A DNA stretch of 64,000 nt from Gallionella sp. Lineage in GTDB: Bacteria; Pseudomonadota; Gammaproteobacteria; Burkholderiales; Gallionellaceae. Below the pieces are notes generated by a model. The model was given only the letters and a program-made list of their open reading frames with translations, did not search any database and had not been told where the DNA came from. Both the position numbers and the translations under genes were made by a program. Shown here piece after piece: positions 49,179 to 58,814 of this stretch; position 1 is the first letter of the stretch; the number at the start of each line of letters is the position of its first letter. The stretch is from the NCBI GenBank assembly GCA_028710525.1, contig JAQTTY010000001.1:371143-435142 (forward strand). Direction: 5' to 3'.

Positions 49179-50072
49179 TCAGTTCTTTTTGACTACCACA
49201 GGGATGGGGAATTTCTTCTTGGGATATAGCTCACTGCGTTTTTTACCGCGCCAGTTTTCTGCCAGTACATCGGCCAGTTGCATGCAAAGCAGGCCGAACA
49301 TCAGCAAGCCCAGTTGGGTAACCCAGCCCGATTCCAACAGGGTCAGGCCGCCGTTACTGTGATAGGCGAACAGGGCAAAATTGCCGACCACCAGACCAGC
49401 CAGCGCAGCACAGATCATGCGTCCGTTATCGCCGGTCTTGAGGCCAGAGAAGACCGTGCTCTCGTTCCACAACAACTGTAGTCCCATCAGCAATAACAGC
49501 GGTGCAGACCAGATCGCCAAGGCAAACGAAACCGGTAAGGCAGCAGCGCCGAAGAGAGCTAGGGTGCCGAGTGCAAGCATGAGGTAGGCGAGCTTATCTG
49601 CTGCTGGCGGGGTAAAGGTGTGGCGGCTGCTAGTCAACTTTAAGACATTGGGTAGGGCGGCGATAAAGGCGCGTGTGAATAGCACAGCAGGAGCGAGCAT
49701 GGCGAACAGTGGTGTGTACAACAGACCTTGCATCACTGGATTGCCTGACTGAGAGGCCCAACTGGCGACATAAATATTGAGATAGACCAACATCCAGCAC
49801 AACAGGGCGCCCGCACCACCAACCCATAGCAGGTAGTTCAACTGTCCTTTGAAGGGCTGGACACCGTTCACCAGCTTGTTTATATGATTGATGAACACGA
49901 TGTAGCCAGCCATCATCAAAGTGGTCAGTAATGTCGCTGGGGGATTGACGATGTTCGCATCACCCTGCAGCACACGCATCTCCAGCTCGCTCCATTCGAT
50001 GCCGGTCAGATATAGGCCAATCAAGGGAAAGGCCAATAGCAGAAATGTGTAGATGCCCAAACGTGTCTTCAT
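49179..50072 (-). CDS. Uncharacterised multi-TM membrane protein
   Basis: Continuous hydrophobic helices; no recognised family motif. Confidence 0.6.
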   Translation of the reverse strand: MKTRLGIYTFLLLAFPLIGLYLTGIEWSELEMRVLQGDANIVNPPATLLTTLMMAGYIVFINHINKLVNGVQPFKGQLNYLLWVGGAGALLCWMLVYLNIYVASWASQSGNPVMQGLLYTPLFAMLAPAVLFTRAFIAALPNVLKLTSSRHTFTPPAADKLAYLMLALGTLALFGAAALPVSFALAIWSAPLLLLMGLQLLWNESTVFSGLKTGDNGRMICAALAGLVVGNFALFAYHSNGGLTLLESGWVTQLGLLMFGLLCMQLADVLAENWRGKKRSELYPKKKFPIPVVVKKN

Positions 50073-50815
50073 CGTGATGTGCTTTCAGTGTCAGTTTTGA
50101 GTGCTTGCCAAGTGCCATCTATCAGGCCTTGGGCGGGTTGGTACTTGGTCTTGTATGACATCTTGGCGCTGTCGGCTATCCAGTAGCCCAGATACACATG
50201 GTCCAGTCCGAGTTGGCGGCACAGGTCTATCTGCCATAACACGTTATAGACACCGTAGCCGCAGTGCGGAAGGTCCGGTTCGAAGAAGGTGTATACCGAG
50301 GAGAGCCCGTCAGCCAGCACGTCGATGACGCTGACCATGCGCAAGATGTCTTGCTCCCTGAATTCTACCAGTAGTGTGTCTACCTGGCTTTGTAGTAAGA
50401 AATTACGATAGGACTCCCTATCGTCGTTGTCCATCCCGCCATCCCTATGTCTTGCCTTTTGGTAGCGCTGATAGAGTTCAAAGTATTCGGGCTTGTCCTG
50501 CAGTTCGTGTAAAGACGATTGCAGATAGCCAAGCTTGTTCCAAGTGCGGCGCTGCGAGCGTGTAGGGCTGAATTCCTTGGCCAACACCCGCAAGGGCACA
50601 CAGGCCTGGCAGGTGTCGCAGCGTGGTCGGTAGGTATAGGTACCGCTGCGGCGAAAGCCGTGCTGTATCAATTCGGAATAGACATTAGGAGTGACCAGCC
50701 CGCTGGGCGCGGCGACCTGCGAACGTGCCTGCAGATCAGGCAGATAGCTGCATGGGTAAGGTGCTGTCAGATAAAAATGCAGCGTGGCTAATGGGATGTC
50801 GTTGAGTTGGCTCAT
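50069..50815 (-). CDS. bpt: Aspartate/glutamate leucyltransferase (arginyltransferase-like, Bpt)
   Basis: PCSYLPDLQARSQV, YSELIQHGFRRSGTYTYRPRCDTCQACVPLRV, LDHVYLGYWIADSAKMSYKTKYQPAQ. Confidence 0.93.
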   Translation of the reverse strand: MSQLNDIPLATLHFYLTAPYPCSYLPDLQARSQVAAPSGLVTPNVYSELIQHGFRRSGTYTYRPRCDTCQACVPLRVLAKEFSPTRSQRRTWNKLGYLQSSLHELQDKPEYFELYQRYQKARHRDGGMDNDDRESYRNFLLQSQVDTLLVEFREQDILRMVSVIDVLADGLSSVYTFFEPDLPHCGYGVYNVLWQIDLCRQLGLDHVYLGYWIADSAKMSYKTKYQPAQGLIDGTWQALKTDTESTSR

Positions 50816-51507
50816 GGGTAAAGATCGGGGTCGAAGTGCCAGTGCGTGACTGGTGCACAGTTTACCAACTCTTTCAGACCGGAAACGAACTTGTCACGCG
50901 GGATGAGTTCAGCGCCCAAGCTGGCTAAGTGTGTGGTGTGCATCTGACAGTCGATCATACCGAACTGCCAACGTGCCAGTTGCTTGCTCAGATGGGCAAG
51001 TGCGATCTTGGAACCATCGGCGACCACACTGAACATCGATTCGCCGTAATACATGCGCCCCAAGGCGACGCCGTATAGTCCGCCCACCAGCGTATCTCCA
51101 TCCCAAACTTCTACGGAATGTGCATAACCCAGTTTGTGTAAGTGTGTATAGGCGGCGATCATATCGCTACTGATCCAGGTGCCGCTGTGACCCGCACGAG
51201 GTGCGGCACAGGACTGCATCACCTGCGTGAAGGCGGTATCGAATCTCACTTCGTAGCGTTTCTTGCGCAAGGTCTTTGCTAGGGAACGGGAGACTTTGAA
51301 GTGTTCTGGGTAAAGGACCATGCGCGGGTCAGGACTCCACCAAAGTATGGGCTCGCCGGGGTTGTACCAAGGGAATATGCCCTGCTGGTAAGCATGCAAA
51401 AGTCGCTCAGGACTCAGCTCGCCACCTGCAGCCAAAAGGCCGTTAGGATCGCGCATCGCTTGATCCAAACTGGGGAAGGGGGTATGTTTTTCTAACCAGG
51501 GCAGCAA
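50812..51507 (-). CDS. aat: Leucyl/phenylalanyl-tRNA--protein transferase
   Basis: FPSLDQAMRDPNGLLAAGGELSPERLLHAYQQGIFPWYNPGEPILWWSPDPRMVLYPEHFKVSRSL. Confidence 0.96.
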   Translation of the reverse strand: MLPWLEKHTPFPSLDQAMRDPNGLLAAGGELSPERLLHAYQQGIFPWYNPGEPILWWSPDPRMVLYPEHFKVSRSLAKTLRKKRYEVRFDTAFTQVMQSCAAPRAGHSGTWISSDMIAAYTHLHKLGYAHSVEVWDGDTLVGGLYGVALGRMYYGESMFSVVADGSKIALAHLSKQLARWQFGMIDCQMHTTHLASLGAELIPRDKFVSGLKELVNCAPVTHWHFDPDLYP

Positions 51508-51547
51508 TTAACTAGACCTTTGTAAGGGTGTTCATGAGTATGATTTT

Positions 51548-53134
51548 GTGGTTAGATTCGCGCACAACAATAAATTCATTCATGCAACTCATCTGGGGCG
51601 GCTCATGTTAGCAAGATTTCTGGGTAAAAAACCCGATCATCCCATGGCGGACCTTAAGTCCGCACAGGCGTTGCTGAACGACTTGCCCAAGCACGACCCT
51701 ATCAAGGCATTAATGGAGCTGACCGACTGGATGGAATCGGTTAGCTCCAATGCAGAATTCAAACTGGACTACAAGTTCACTCTGATGCGCCTGCTGGATG
51801 AAACGGCCTACAGTTATACGCGCAAGTTGTCGCAGGATTACTTTGCAGCGCATGAGCTCCCTAGTTTTCAAGAGCATAGGCTATGGCTGGTGCTAGGTAC
51901 TTGGTATCGCCATCTATTTACCGGTTATTTCATGTTGTTTAGCCGCTACCAGGAAGGCGACAAAGGCAGCTCCGCAATCAAAGCATCCATACCTTTACTG
52001 ATTGGACGTATCGTTGCCGCGATGAACGCCAGTCTAAAGTTTGCTTGTGTGCATTACGGCCCTATCGACTGCAAGGTATGGAGCTCTCTAGCACAGTTGG
52101 TCAAATTTTCGGAGCGTCAAGAGTTCTACACGACCCCCTTTATTCTTTACCCTGCGCAGACTCGCACGACTACGGTGAAATCTGAGATTGGGCATCTGCT
52201 CGCTTGGTACGGTTGCGGAGTGACTTCGCTGAGTCCTTTGGCGATGCATCTCACCGACCGCATCATTGATCAATATCTAGGCTGCGTCGATATACAGTCA
52301 CAACCTAGTGAGAAGAGTTTGTTCGGCTTCGACCTCAACGAGCCCAATCTACCACGCCGTGTCAATGTTGATGCAACTGTGCATCCCTATATGCGTTTTG
52401 TCTGTATGCCGGGTATGGCGGTAAAGCTGGAGAGTCTGATTGTCGTCTTGAGCAAAGATATTGTTCCTGACGATTTGCTGTTGGGTGGTGAGTATGAGCC
52501 TGAGTTGGTCAAAGAGGCGGCGAACTATCTATTTAAGTATGTGACATCCTTGCCGCAACGTAAGGCTGCTAGACGCGAGATTGTCATCGATGCCGAAGTA
52601 GCATTGGGCTATGAGCAAGTATTGGCTTGTACCGGCACCGGCCTAGATTTCAAAAATGAACCTCCGCTGGCGTGGCAGTTGGAAGACATCAGTACCTCGG
52701 GGTTTCACACGCGATTGCCGCAGCGTGGAAATGAAAATGTGCGTATTGGCCAGTTACTGGCGATGCGCCCCAAGGGAGTGTCGAGTTGGGGGGTGGCGGT
52801 GATACGTCGCTTGCTACGCGATGACAATAACCATCTGCATGTCGGTGCCGAGATCATCAGCAATCAGATCGCTGCTGTTTCACTGTTGCAAAGCGGGGGA
52901 GGAAGTACCGCCTTCGAAACCGGACAACCCGCGCTATGGATGTACGCAAAAGCAGGCGAGGAAGTGGACGGTAAGGTCGAGTTGCTGATGAACAACTTTG
53001 CGCCTAACTGCAGCCTGCTGACTGAATTTAACGGCAAGAAGTATCTGCTGATTCCCAATACACTGAAAAATAAGAATCTAGACTGTGACTTGGTCGAATT
53101 CCGCGTCATCGAACGTGAAGAGGGTGAAGATTAG
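51548..53134 (+). CDS. Large uncharacterised protein with PilZ-like C-terminal motif
   Basis: C-terminal RKAARREIVID...WQLEDISTSGFHTRLP resembles R-xxx-R / (D/N)xSxxG pattern; N-terminal half helical, unassigned. Confidence 0.55.
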   Translation: MVRFAHNNKFIHATHLGRLMLARFLGKKPDHPMADLKSAQALLNDLPKHDPIKALMELTDWMESVSSNAEFKLDYKFTLMRLLDETAYSYTRKLSQDYFAAHELPSFQEHRLWLVLGTWYRHLFTGYFMLFSRYQEGDKGSSAIKASIPLLIGRIVAAMNASLKFACVHYGPIDCKVWSSLAQLVKFSERQEFYTTPFILYPAQTRTTTVKSEIGHLLAWYGCGVTSLSPLAMHLTDRIIDQYLGCVDIQSQPSEKSLFGFDLNEPNLPRRVNVDATVHPYMRFVCMPGMAVKLESLIVVLSKDIVPDDLLLGGEYEPELVKEAANYLFKYVTSLPQRKAARREIVIDAEVALGYEQVLACTGTGLDFKNEPPLAWQLEDISTSGFHTRLPQRGNENVRIGQLLAMRPKGVSSWGVAVIRRLLRDDNNHLHVGAEIISNQIAAVSLLQSGGGSTAFETGQPALWMYAKAGEEVDGKVELLMNNFAPNCSLLTEFNGKKYLLIPNTLKNKNLDCDLVEFRVIEREEGED

Positions 53135-53165
53135 CAGGCAGCAGTAGGCAAGCTTAGTGCGTTAC

Positions 53166-53813
53166 TTACACCCGCTGCGCCAACCAAACTTGTATATCCA
53201 GTATCTCTTGTGCACACACGCTATGTTGCATGCTGTACTCATGCCAATCCACAGCATATCCCAGTGCTAATAAATTATCTTTCGATGCCAGTCCCAATGC
53301 ATGAGGTACAACGGGGTCGTTGCGACCATGCGCCATAAATATAGGGGTGCCGTTCTGCGTGTCTTCGGCTGCTGCCAGTTCTGCCAGCGGCAAATAGGTC
53401 GATAAGGCCAATACCCCAGCCAGAGGTTCTGTCATGCGCAAGGCTGCGTGCAGTGCTATCGCGCCACCTTGAGAAAAGCCCGCCAAGAAAATTTTACTGT
53501 TGGGTATGCCACGTGCATTTTCCTGTGCAATCAGCGCCAGCACCGCCTCGTGCGAGCGCCTTATGCCTGCTTCATCCTGTAGTGCAGCGATATCAGCCTC
53601 AGCAATGTCATACCAAGCACGCATCACGAAGCCACCGTTGATAGTCACCGGAATCTTGGGGGCATGCGGGAAGATGTAGTGCATGGGCACGGGCAGCTTG
53701 AGCTCGTTGACCATAGGCACAAAATCGTGTCCGTCGGCACCCAAGCCATGCAGCCAAATGATGCTGTACTGTGGGTTCTTGCCCTCATCTAAGGCGATGT
53801 ACTGCAACGTCAT
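53166..53813 (-). CDS. Alpha/beta hydrolase, carboxylesterase/phospholipase family
   Basis: IIWLHGLGADGHDFVP, IFLAGFSQGGAIALHAAL (GxSxG), MAHGRNDPVVPH. Confidence 0.93.
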   Translation of the reverse strand: MTLQYIALDEGKNPQYSIIWLHGLGADGHDFVPMVNELKLPVPMHYIFPHAPKIPVTINGGFVMRAWYDIAEADIAALQDEAGIRRSHEAVLALIAQENARGIPNSKIFLAGFSQGGAIALHAALRMTEPLAGVLALSTYLPLAELAAAEDTQNGTPIFMAHGRNDPVVPHALGLASKDNLLALGYAVDWHEYSMQHSVCAQEILDIQVWLAQRV

Positions 53814-53815
53814 AC

Positions 53816-54538
53816 TTAGACCTGCTCAGGGATGATGTCGCGCAACACCTGAAATATCTCACGATAGTTCTTAGGTGGTTTTTGCAGTTCCAATTCTTTG
53901 TGCGCGTTGCGTATCAGTGTGCGCAGACGCTGCGCATCTGCCTCTGGATGGGCTGCGAGTAGCTCGGTCAAAGCCGCGCTATTTTCCATCAGACGATCGC
54001 GCCAGCGTTCTAATAAGTGCATATAGGCGGTGTGGTTCTGCGATTTGCCTTTCCATGCATCCAACTTGGCGATGATGGGAGCGGGATCCACGTTGCGCAT
54101 CAACTTGCCTATGTACTGTATCTGGCGACGTTGAGCACCAAAGGAGTTGATGTTTCTCATCTCGCGTATCGCGTCGTGCAGGCTCTCAGGCAGATCCAGT
54201 TGCGCCACTTGGTCTTTGCTCAACTCGGTGAGTTCTTTACCTAGATCGCGCAGTTCGTGCATCTGTTTCTTGATCTTGGTCTTGCTCGGGCCGGTGTCCT
54301 CTTCTTCATCTTCATCGAGGTCGGTAGTCACTTGGCTGCGCAGACCGCGTCCACGCGTATTAGGCGCGGCAGGGCGTGCAGGTGCAGCAGGGCGTGCCGG
54401 CGCATTGCCGTGTACTTGGATGACGATGGGGCCGTCGTCGTCCTCATCTTCCTCGTCATAGCTGTCCAGTGACTCGTCGAAGTCCTCGTCTGGTTCGTCT
54501 TGGTGTTCGGGTTTATTGCTGGGATTGTGCGGATTCAT
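53816..54538 (-). CDS. darP: Ribosome-associated protein YjgA/DarP (DUF615) with acidic N-terminal extension
   Basis: SKTKIKKQMHELRDLGKELTELSKDQVAQLDLPESLHDAIREMRNINSFGAQRRQIQYIGKLMRNVD. Confidence 0.93.
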   Translation of the reverse strand: MNPHNPSNKPEHQDEPDEDFDESLDSYDEEDEDDDGPIVIQVHGNAPARPAAPARPAAPNTRGRGLRSQVTTDLDEDEEEDTGPSKTKIKKQMHELRDLGKELTELSKDQVAQLDLPESLHDAIREMRNINSFGAQRRQIQYIGKLMRNVDPAPIIAKLDAWKGKSQNHTAYMHLLERWRDRLMENSAALTELLAAHPEADAQRLRTLIRNAHKELELQKPPKNYREIFQVLRDIIPEQV

Positions 54539-54602
54539 TTTGAAGTTTGTAACGGAACGATGCTGCTATGATAACGCCTTTCACAATCTTGTCGGTCAAT
54601 AC

Positions 54603-55982
54603 ATGAATGCAATAGCCACCACTGCGCCCCGTTCCTTCGTCTTGGCTCAGGACAGGTTTTCACACAGTTACGAGCAGTTGAGTGACATCGCCCAGGAAAT
54701 GCTGACTTATGCCCAGCAGCGTGGTGCGACAGCCTCATCGGTGGATGTTTCGGTGGGATTTGGCCAAGCGGTGACGGTCCGTCAGGGCGAAGTCGAGACC
54801 ATAGAGTACAACCGCGACAAAGGTCTGGGGATCACGGTCTATCTTGGTCAACAACGTGGTAATGCCAGCACTTCTGATTTTGGCAAACAAGCTATACGCG
54901 ATACGGTGGATGCGGCTTTGTCTATTGCGCGCTATACCGCCAAGGATGAATGTTCTGGGCTGCCCGATGAGGATATGTTGGCGCGCGGCAATGTTGACCT
55001 CGATCTTTATTATCCTTGGGAATTGCCGGTGGAAGATGCCATCACGCTAGCGCAGCAGTGTGAACGCGCTGCGCTAGACGCCGACAAGCGCATCAGCAAT
55101 TCCGAAGGGGCGACCGTTAATCTGCACGAGGCCTTGTTCGTGTCCGCCAATAGTCTGGGCTTCATGGGCGGTTTCCCAACCTCGCGCCATAGTCTGAGTT
55201 GCGCTGTAATTGCCGGTAAGGACGACATGATGGAGCGCGATTATTGGTACACGGTGGCCCGTGATGCGCGCGATCTGATCGCAGCTGAGCAGGTGGGCCG
55301 TATCGCCGCCGAGCGCAGTGTGCGCAGACTGAATGCTAGGCAGATACCGACCATGCAAGTGCCAGTGCTGTTCGAAGCACCTATCGCTGCGGGCCTGTTG
55401 GGTCATTTTGTCGGCGCGGTGAGCGGCGGCAGCCTGTATCGAAAATCATCTTTCTTGCTGGATAAGAAAGGGCAGCAGATCTTCGCGCCGCATATCAACA
55501 TCCGCGATGTGCCAGACATACGTAAAGGTTTAGCCTCCAGTCCTTTTGATGATGAGGGTGTGCAGACGCGCAGTCGCGACATCGTCACGGATGGAGTGTT
55601 GCAGGACTACTTCTTAGGTAGCTATTCGGCGCGCAAGCTGGGCCTACGTTCCACAGGCAATGCGGGCGGTAACCATAATCTGATCTTGCAATCCGGCGAA
55701 CAGGACTTCGCTAGCCTATTGCGCACCATGTCGCGCGGCCTGCTGGTCACCGAGTTGCTGGGTAGCGGAGTGAATAACGTGACGGGAGATTATTCACGTG
55801 GCGCGGCGGGCTTCTGGGTTGAGAACGGTGAGATACAATATCCCGTGGAAGAGATCACAATCGCGGGCAATCTGAAAGATATGTACCGCAACATTGTAGC
55901 GGTGGGTAACGATGTACTGGTGCAGGGCTCGCGGCAATGCGGCTCTATACTGGTAGAGGGTATGACGGTGGCGGGAAGTTAG
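54603..55982 (+). CDS. pmbA: PmbA/TldE metalloprotease family
   Basis: VSVGFGQAVTVRQGEVETIEYNRDKGLGITVY, STGNAGGNHNL, GSGVNNVTGDYSRGAAGFWVENGEIQYPVEEITIAGNLKDM. Confidence 0.95.
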   Translation: MNAIATTAPRSFVLAQDRFSHSYEQLSDIAQEMLTYAQQRGATASSVDVSVGFGQAVTVRQGEVETIEYNRDKGLGITVYLGQQRGNASTSDFGKQAIRDTVDAALSIARYTAKDECSGLPDEDMLARGNVDLDLYYPWELPVEDAITLAQQCERAALDADKRISNSEGATVNLHEALFVSANSLGFMGGFPTSRHSLSCAVIAGKDDMMERDYWYTVARDARDLIAAEQVGRIAAERSVRRLNARQIPTMQVPVLFEAPIAAGLLGHFVGAVSGGSLYRKSSFLLDKKGQQIFAPHINIRDVPDIRKGLASSPFDDEGVQTRSRDIVTDGVLQDYFLGSYSARKLGLRSTGNAGGNHNLILQSGEQDFASLLRTMSRGLLVTELLGSGVNNVTGDYSRGAAGFWVENGEIQYPVEEITIAGNLKDMYRNIVAVGNDVLVQGSRQCGSILVEGMTVAGS

Positions 55983-56049
55983 CGAAACGCTAAACCGCAA
56001 CCACATACCCCTCTGGCAACTAAAGAAAAATAACGACAGGAGTGGAAGT

Positions 56050-57345
56050 ATGAAAAAGCAATCTCTAGGCTATTTATTGGCCCTGTGCCTATTAAGCTCC
56101 CCGCTATATGCGGAAGTAGCGGCGCAAACTGAATATCTCTATACGGTACAGCCGGGAGATAATCTCAGCACCTTCTCGCAAAACATCCTAGATACCACCA
56201 AACGCTGGCCGGAAGTGGCCAGATACAACAAACTCAGAGATCCGCAAGTCATTAAGCCAGGCCAGGTGCTGCGCATACAACTGCCTTGGCTGAAGAACTA
56301 TCCTGCCGAGGCGCGCATAGAATCTTTGTCGGGTGCGGTAACCCTCAATGACCAACCCGCCAAGGTGGGCGACATGGTGGCTGCGGGTGCGCGGCTAGAG
56401 ACGGCCGAAGGTGCCAGTGTGCGGCTAAGTTTGCCGGATGGCTCTACGCTGAACGCCTTGGATCAAACCCGGCTGGAAGCTAAAGAATTGTCAAAGAAGC
56501 AGCAGGAGGGCTACTTCAGTGCAGTATTCCGTCTGGTGACCGGCCGCGTAGATGCAATCAAAAAGAAATATCCAGAAGGGCAAGCTCCGCTGAGTATCGA
56601 AGCAATGCACGGCACCATAGGTGTGCGTGGTACGCATTTTCGTATGGGGCAAGAAAATGGCAATACCTTGGCAGAGATAGAGAATGGACTAGTCTCGTTC
56701 GGTGATGCTGCCCTTGCTCCGCCCATCGCTCTGGCGGCTGCGCAGGGAGCAGTGGGGGATGGTGTGCATGCGCCGGTGATGATTCCTTTGTTGCCTGCAC
56801 CGCAGTTCCCAGATATGAGTCTAGACTTTCCCCCCGCTGCAATTCAATTCAGCATGCTGGCACTGCAAGGCGCCAAGGGCTATCGCGGCGAATTATCGGC
56901 CGATGCGGGGTTCGCGCAGTTGCTGGGACCGGTCAGTGCAGAGGGTGATCTGATCAAGATAAGTGGTTTGGCGGAAGGAGAGTATTGGCTGCGTCTGCGC
57001 GCGGTGGACGAGCATGGCTTGCAGGGTATGACTGCGACAACTCGGTTTATCGTCAAGCAGCATGTGGCCGCGCCCGCGATGAAAATCGCGCTCAAGCCCA
57101 CCTCGCTGAGTTTTGTAGGAAATCGATTGCTTATCGATTGGCAGGGCGAGTCTGGGCTGAAGTATCAATGTCAGATGTCTGCCAGCCATAGTTATGATTT
57201 CCCATTAGTGGATATCGTCGTGAAGAACACTGAGTTGAGCATTCCCACGCCTATGCAAGGGCGTTACTACGTGCGTGTACGGGGTATCAATGCCGAGGGT
57301 GTCAAAGGCGACTGGAGCGAAGAGCTTGCATTCGATGTGAGATGA
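56050..57345 (+). CDS. Secreted LysM + FecR-domain protein (copy 1)
   Basis: Signal peptide, LysM YTVQPGDNLSTFSQNILDTTKRWPEVARYN, FecR core LETAEGASVRLSLPDGSTL...MHGTIGVRGTHFRMGQ. Confidence 0.88.
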   Translation: MKKQSLGYLLALCLLSSPLYAEVAAQTEYLYTVQPGDNLSTFSQNILDTTKRWPEVARYNKLRDPQVIKPGQVLRIQLPWLKNYPAEARIESLSGAVTLNDQPAKVGDMVAAGARLETAEGASVRLSLPDGSTLNALDQTRLEAKELSKKQQEGYFSAVFRLVTGRVDAIKKKYPEGQAPLSIEAMHGTIGVRGTHFRMGQENGNTLAEIENGLVSFGDAALAPPIALAAAQGAVGDGVHAPVMIPLLPAPQFPDMSLDFPPAAIQFSMLALQGAKGYRGELSADAGFAQLLGPVSAEGDLIKISGLAEGEYWLRLRAVDEHGLQGMTATTRFIVKQHVAAPAMKIALKPTSLSFVGNRLLIDWQGESGLKYQCQMSASHSYDFPLVDIVVKNTELSIPTPMQGRYYVRVRGINAEGVKGDWSEELAFDVR

Positions 57346-57380
57346 CGGCAATGGAATACATGATGAGTAAGGAGTCGAAT

Positions 57381-58691
57381 ATGAACAGTATCGTGAAATT
57401 ATCCCTAGGTCTGGCCTTGAGCTTGGGCATAAATGGTGCCTATGCCGAAGAAGCCGCGGCGAATACGGATTTCGTCTATCAAGTACAAGCGGGAGACAAT
57501 CTGGGGGTTCTTTCAGCCCAATTGTTGGATAGCCCTGCACGATGGTCCGATGTGGCGAAATACAACCACTTAAAGAACCCCAATCTGGTGTTTCCTAAAC
57601 AGACACTCAATATCCCATTGGCTTGGATGAAGAATCAGCCTGCACAGGCGAGGATAGAAGCGCTGACTGGTGACGTGAAGTTGAACGGTAAGCCAGCGCA
57701 GATAGGCGATATGGTGAATGCCGGCGACAAACTAGAGACAGCGAACGGCGCCTCCACCCGCATGCATCTGCCGGATGGCTCAACTTTGAATCTGTTGGAG
57801 AAGTCTGAGTTGCAAACTAAAGAGTTGCAGAAGAAAGACAAGGGCGACTTCTTCAGCGCGGTGTTCCGTCTGGTCACTGGCCGTATCGATGCCATTAAGA
57901 AAAAGTATCCCGATGGTCAATCGCCCCTGCGTATACAGGCCATGCACGGCACTATAGGGGTACGCGGCACCCATTTTCGTGTCGGTCAGGAAGGCGAGAA
58001 TACACTGGCAGAGATCGAGAGCGGCCTAGTCGGATTCGATGCTGGTAAAGCCAGCTTGGCTTTGGCTGGCGGTCAGGGTTCCGTAGCCGATGGCGTACAT
58101 GCACCTAGCGTGGTGACTTTGCTGGCTGCACCGCAATTCCCTAAATTGCCGGAGTCTTTCGCGCCGGACGCAGTGAGTTTCGATATGCCTGCTATGGCAG
58201 GCGCACTTGCTTATCGTGGCGAAGTTGCCAAGGACGAGGCTTTCGCTGAGTTGCTTGCCCCAGTGCTTGCTGATGGCTCGCACATCGCCATAGCTGGATT
58301 GCAGGAAGGTTCGTATTGGCTGCGTATACGTGCGGTGGACGAGCATGGTCTGCAAGGTTTGTCGTCACAGCTCGCTCTAACTGTCAAAGTGCCCCCCGTG
58401 GTGATACCGCCGCCCCCTCCAGCAGATTTTCCGATTGTTACGCCCTATAAGCCCATTACCAATGGTGAGTCTTTGCTCACAGGCTGGAAGGACATTAAGG
58501 GTTACCAATACCATTTGCAAATCGCGTCTACTCAGGATTTTGCTAGCACAGTGTATGAAGTGAAATTGAAGACAGACTATCTGACGCTGCCTACCCTGCC
58601 GACTGGGGACTATTTCGTCCGCTTGCGCCTATACGATGAAGCTGGCCGTTATGGCGCATGGTGCGAACCTGTAGCCTTCACGACCTGGTAG
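57381..58691 (+). CDS. Secreted LysM + FecR-domain protein (copy 2, tandem paralog)
   Basis: LysM YQVQAGDNLGVLSAQLLDSPARWSDVAKYNHLKNPNLV; FecR MHGTIGVRGTHFRVGQ; aligns along its whole length with copy 1. Confidence 0.88.
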   Translation: MNSIVKLSLGLALSLGINGAYAEEAAANTDFVYQVQAGDNLGVLSAQLLDSPARWSDVAKYNHLKNPNLVFPKQTLNIPLAWMKNQPAQARIEALTGDVKLNGKPAQIGDMVNAGDKLETANGASTRMHLPDGSTLNLLEKSELQTKELQKKDKGDFFSAVFRLVTGRIDAIKKKYPDGQSPLRIQAMHGTIGVRGTHFRVGQEGENTLAEIESGLVGFDAGKASLALAGGQGSVADGVHAPSVVTLLAAPQFPKLPESFAPDAVSFDMPAMAGALAYRGEVAKDEAFAELLAPVLADGSHIAIAGLQEGSYWLRIRAVDEHGLQGLSSQLALTVKVPPVVIPPPPPADFPIVTPYKPITNGESLLTGWKDIKGYQYHLQIASTQDFASTVYEVKLKTDYLTLPTLPTGDYFVRLRLYDEAGRYGAWCEPVAFTTW

Positions 58692-58717
58692 TCACAGCTA
58701 GGTCGTTAGCCCATCAG

Positions 58718-58753
58718 GCCCCCGCCCGCAGACGATGCGGCGGGGGTTTTTTG
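58718..58753 (+). terminator. Rho-independent terminator after tandem LysM-FecR genes
   Basis: CCCCCGCCCGC-AGACGAT-GCGGCGGGGGTTTTTT. Confidence 0.85.
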
Positions 58754-58814
58754 TGGGTCGGCTCGTGATAGAATCCGCGCCTTTCACGCTTTCAATACTT
58801 TAGGAATCTTCGCC

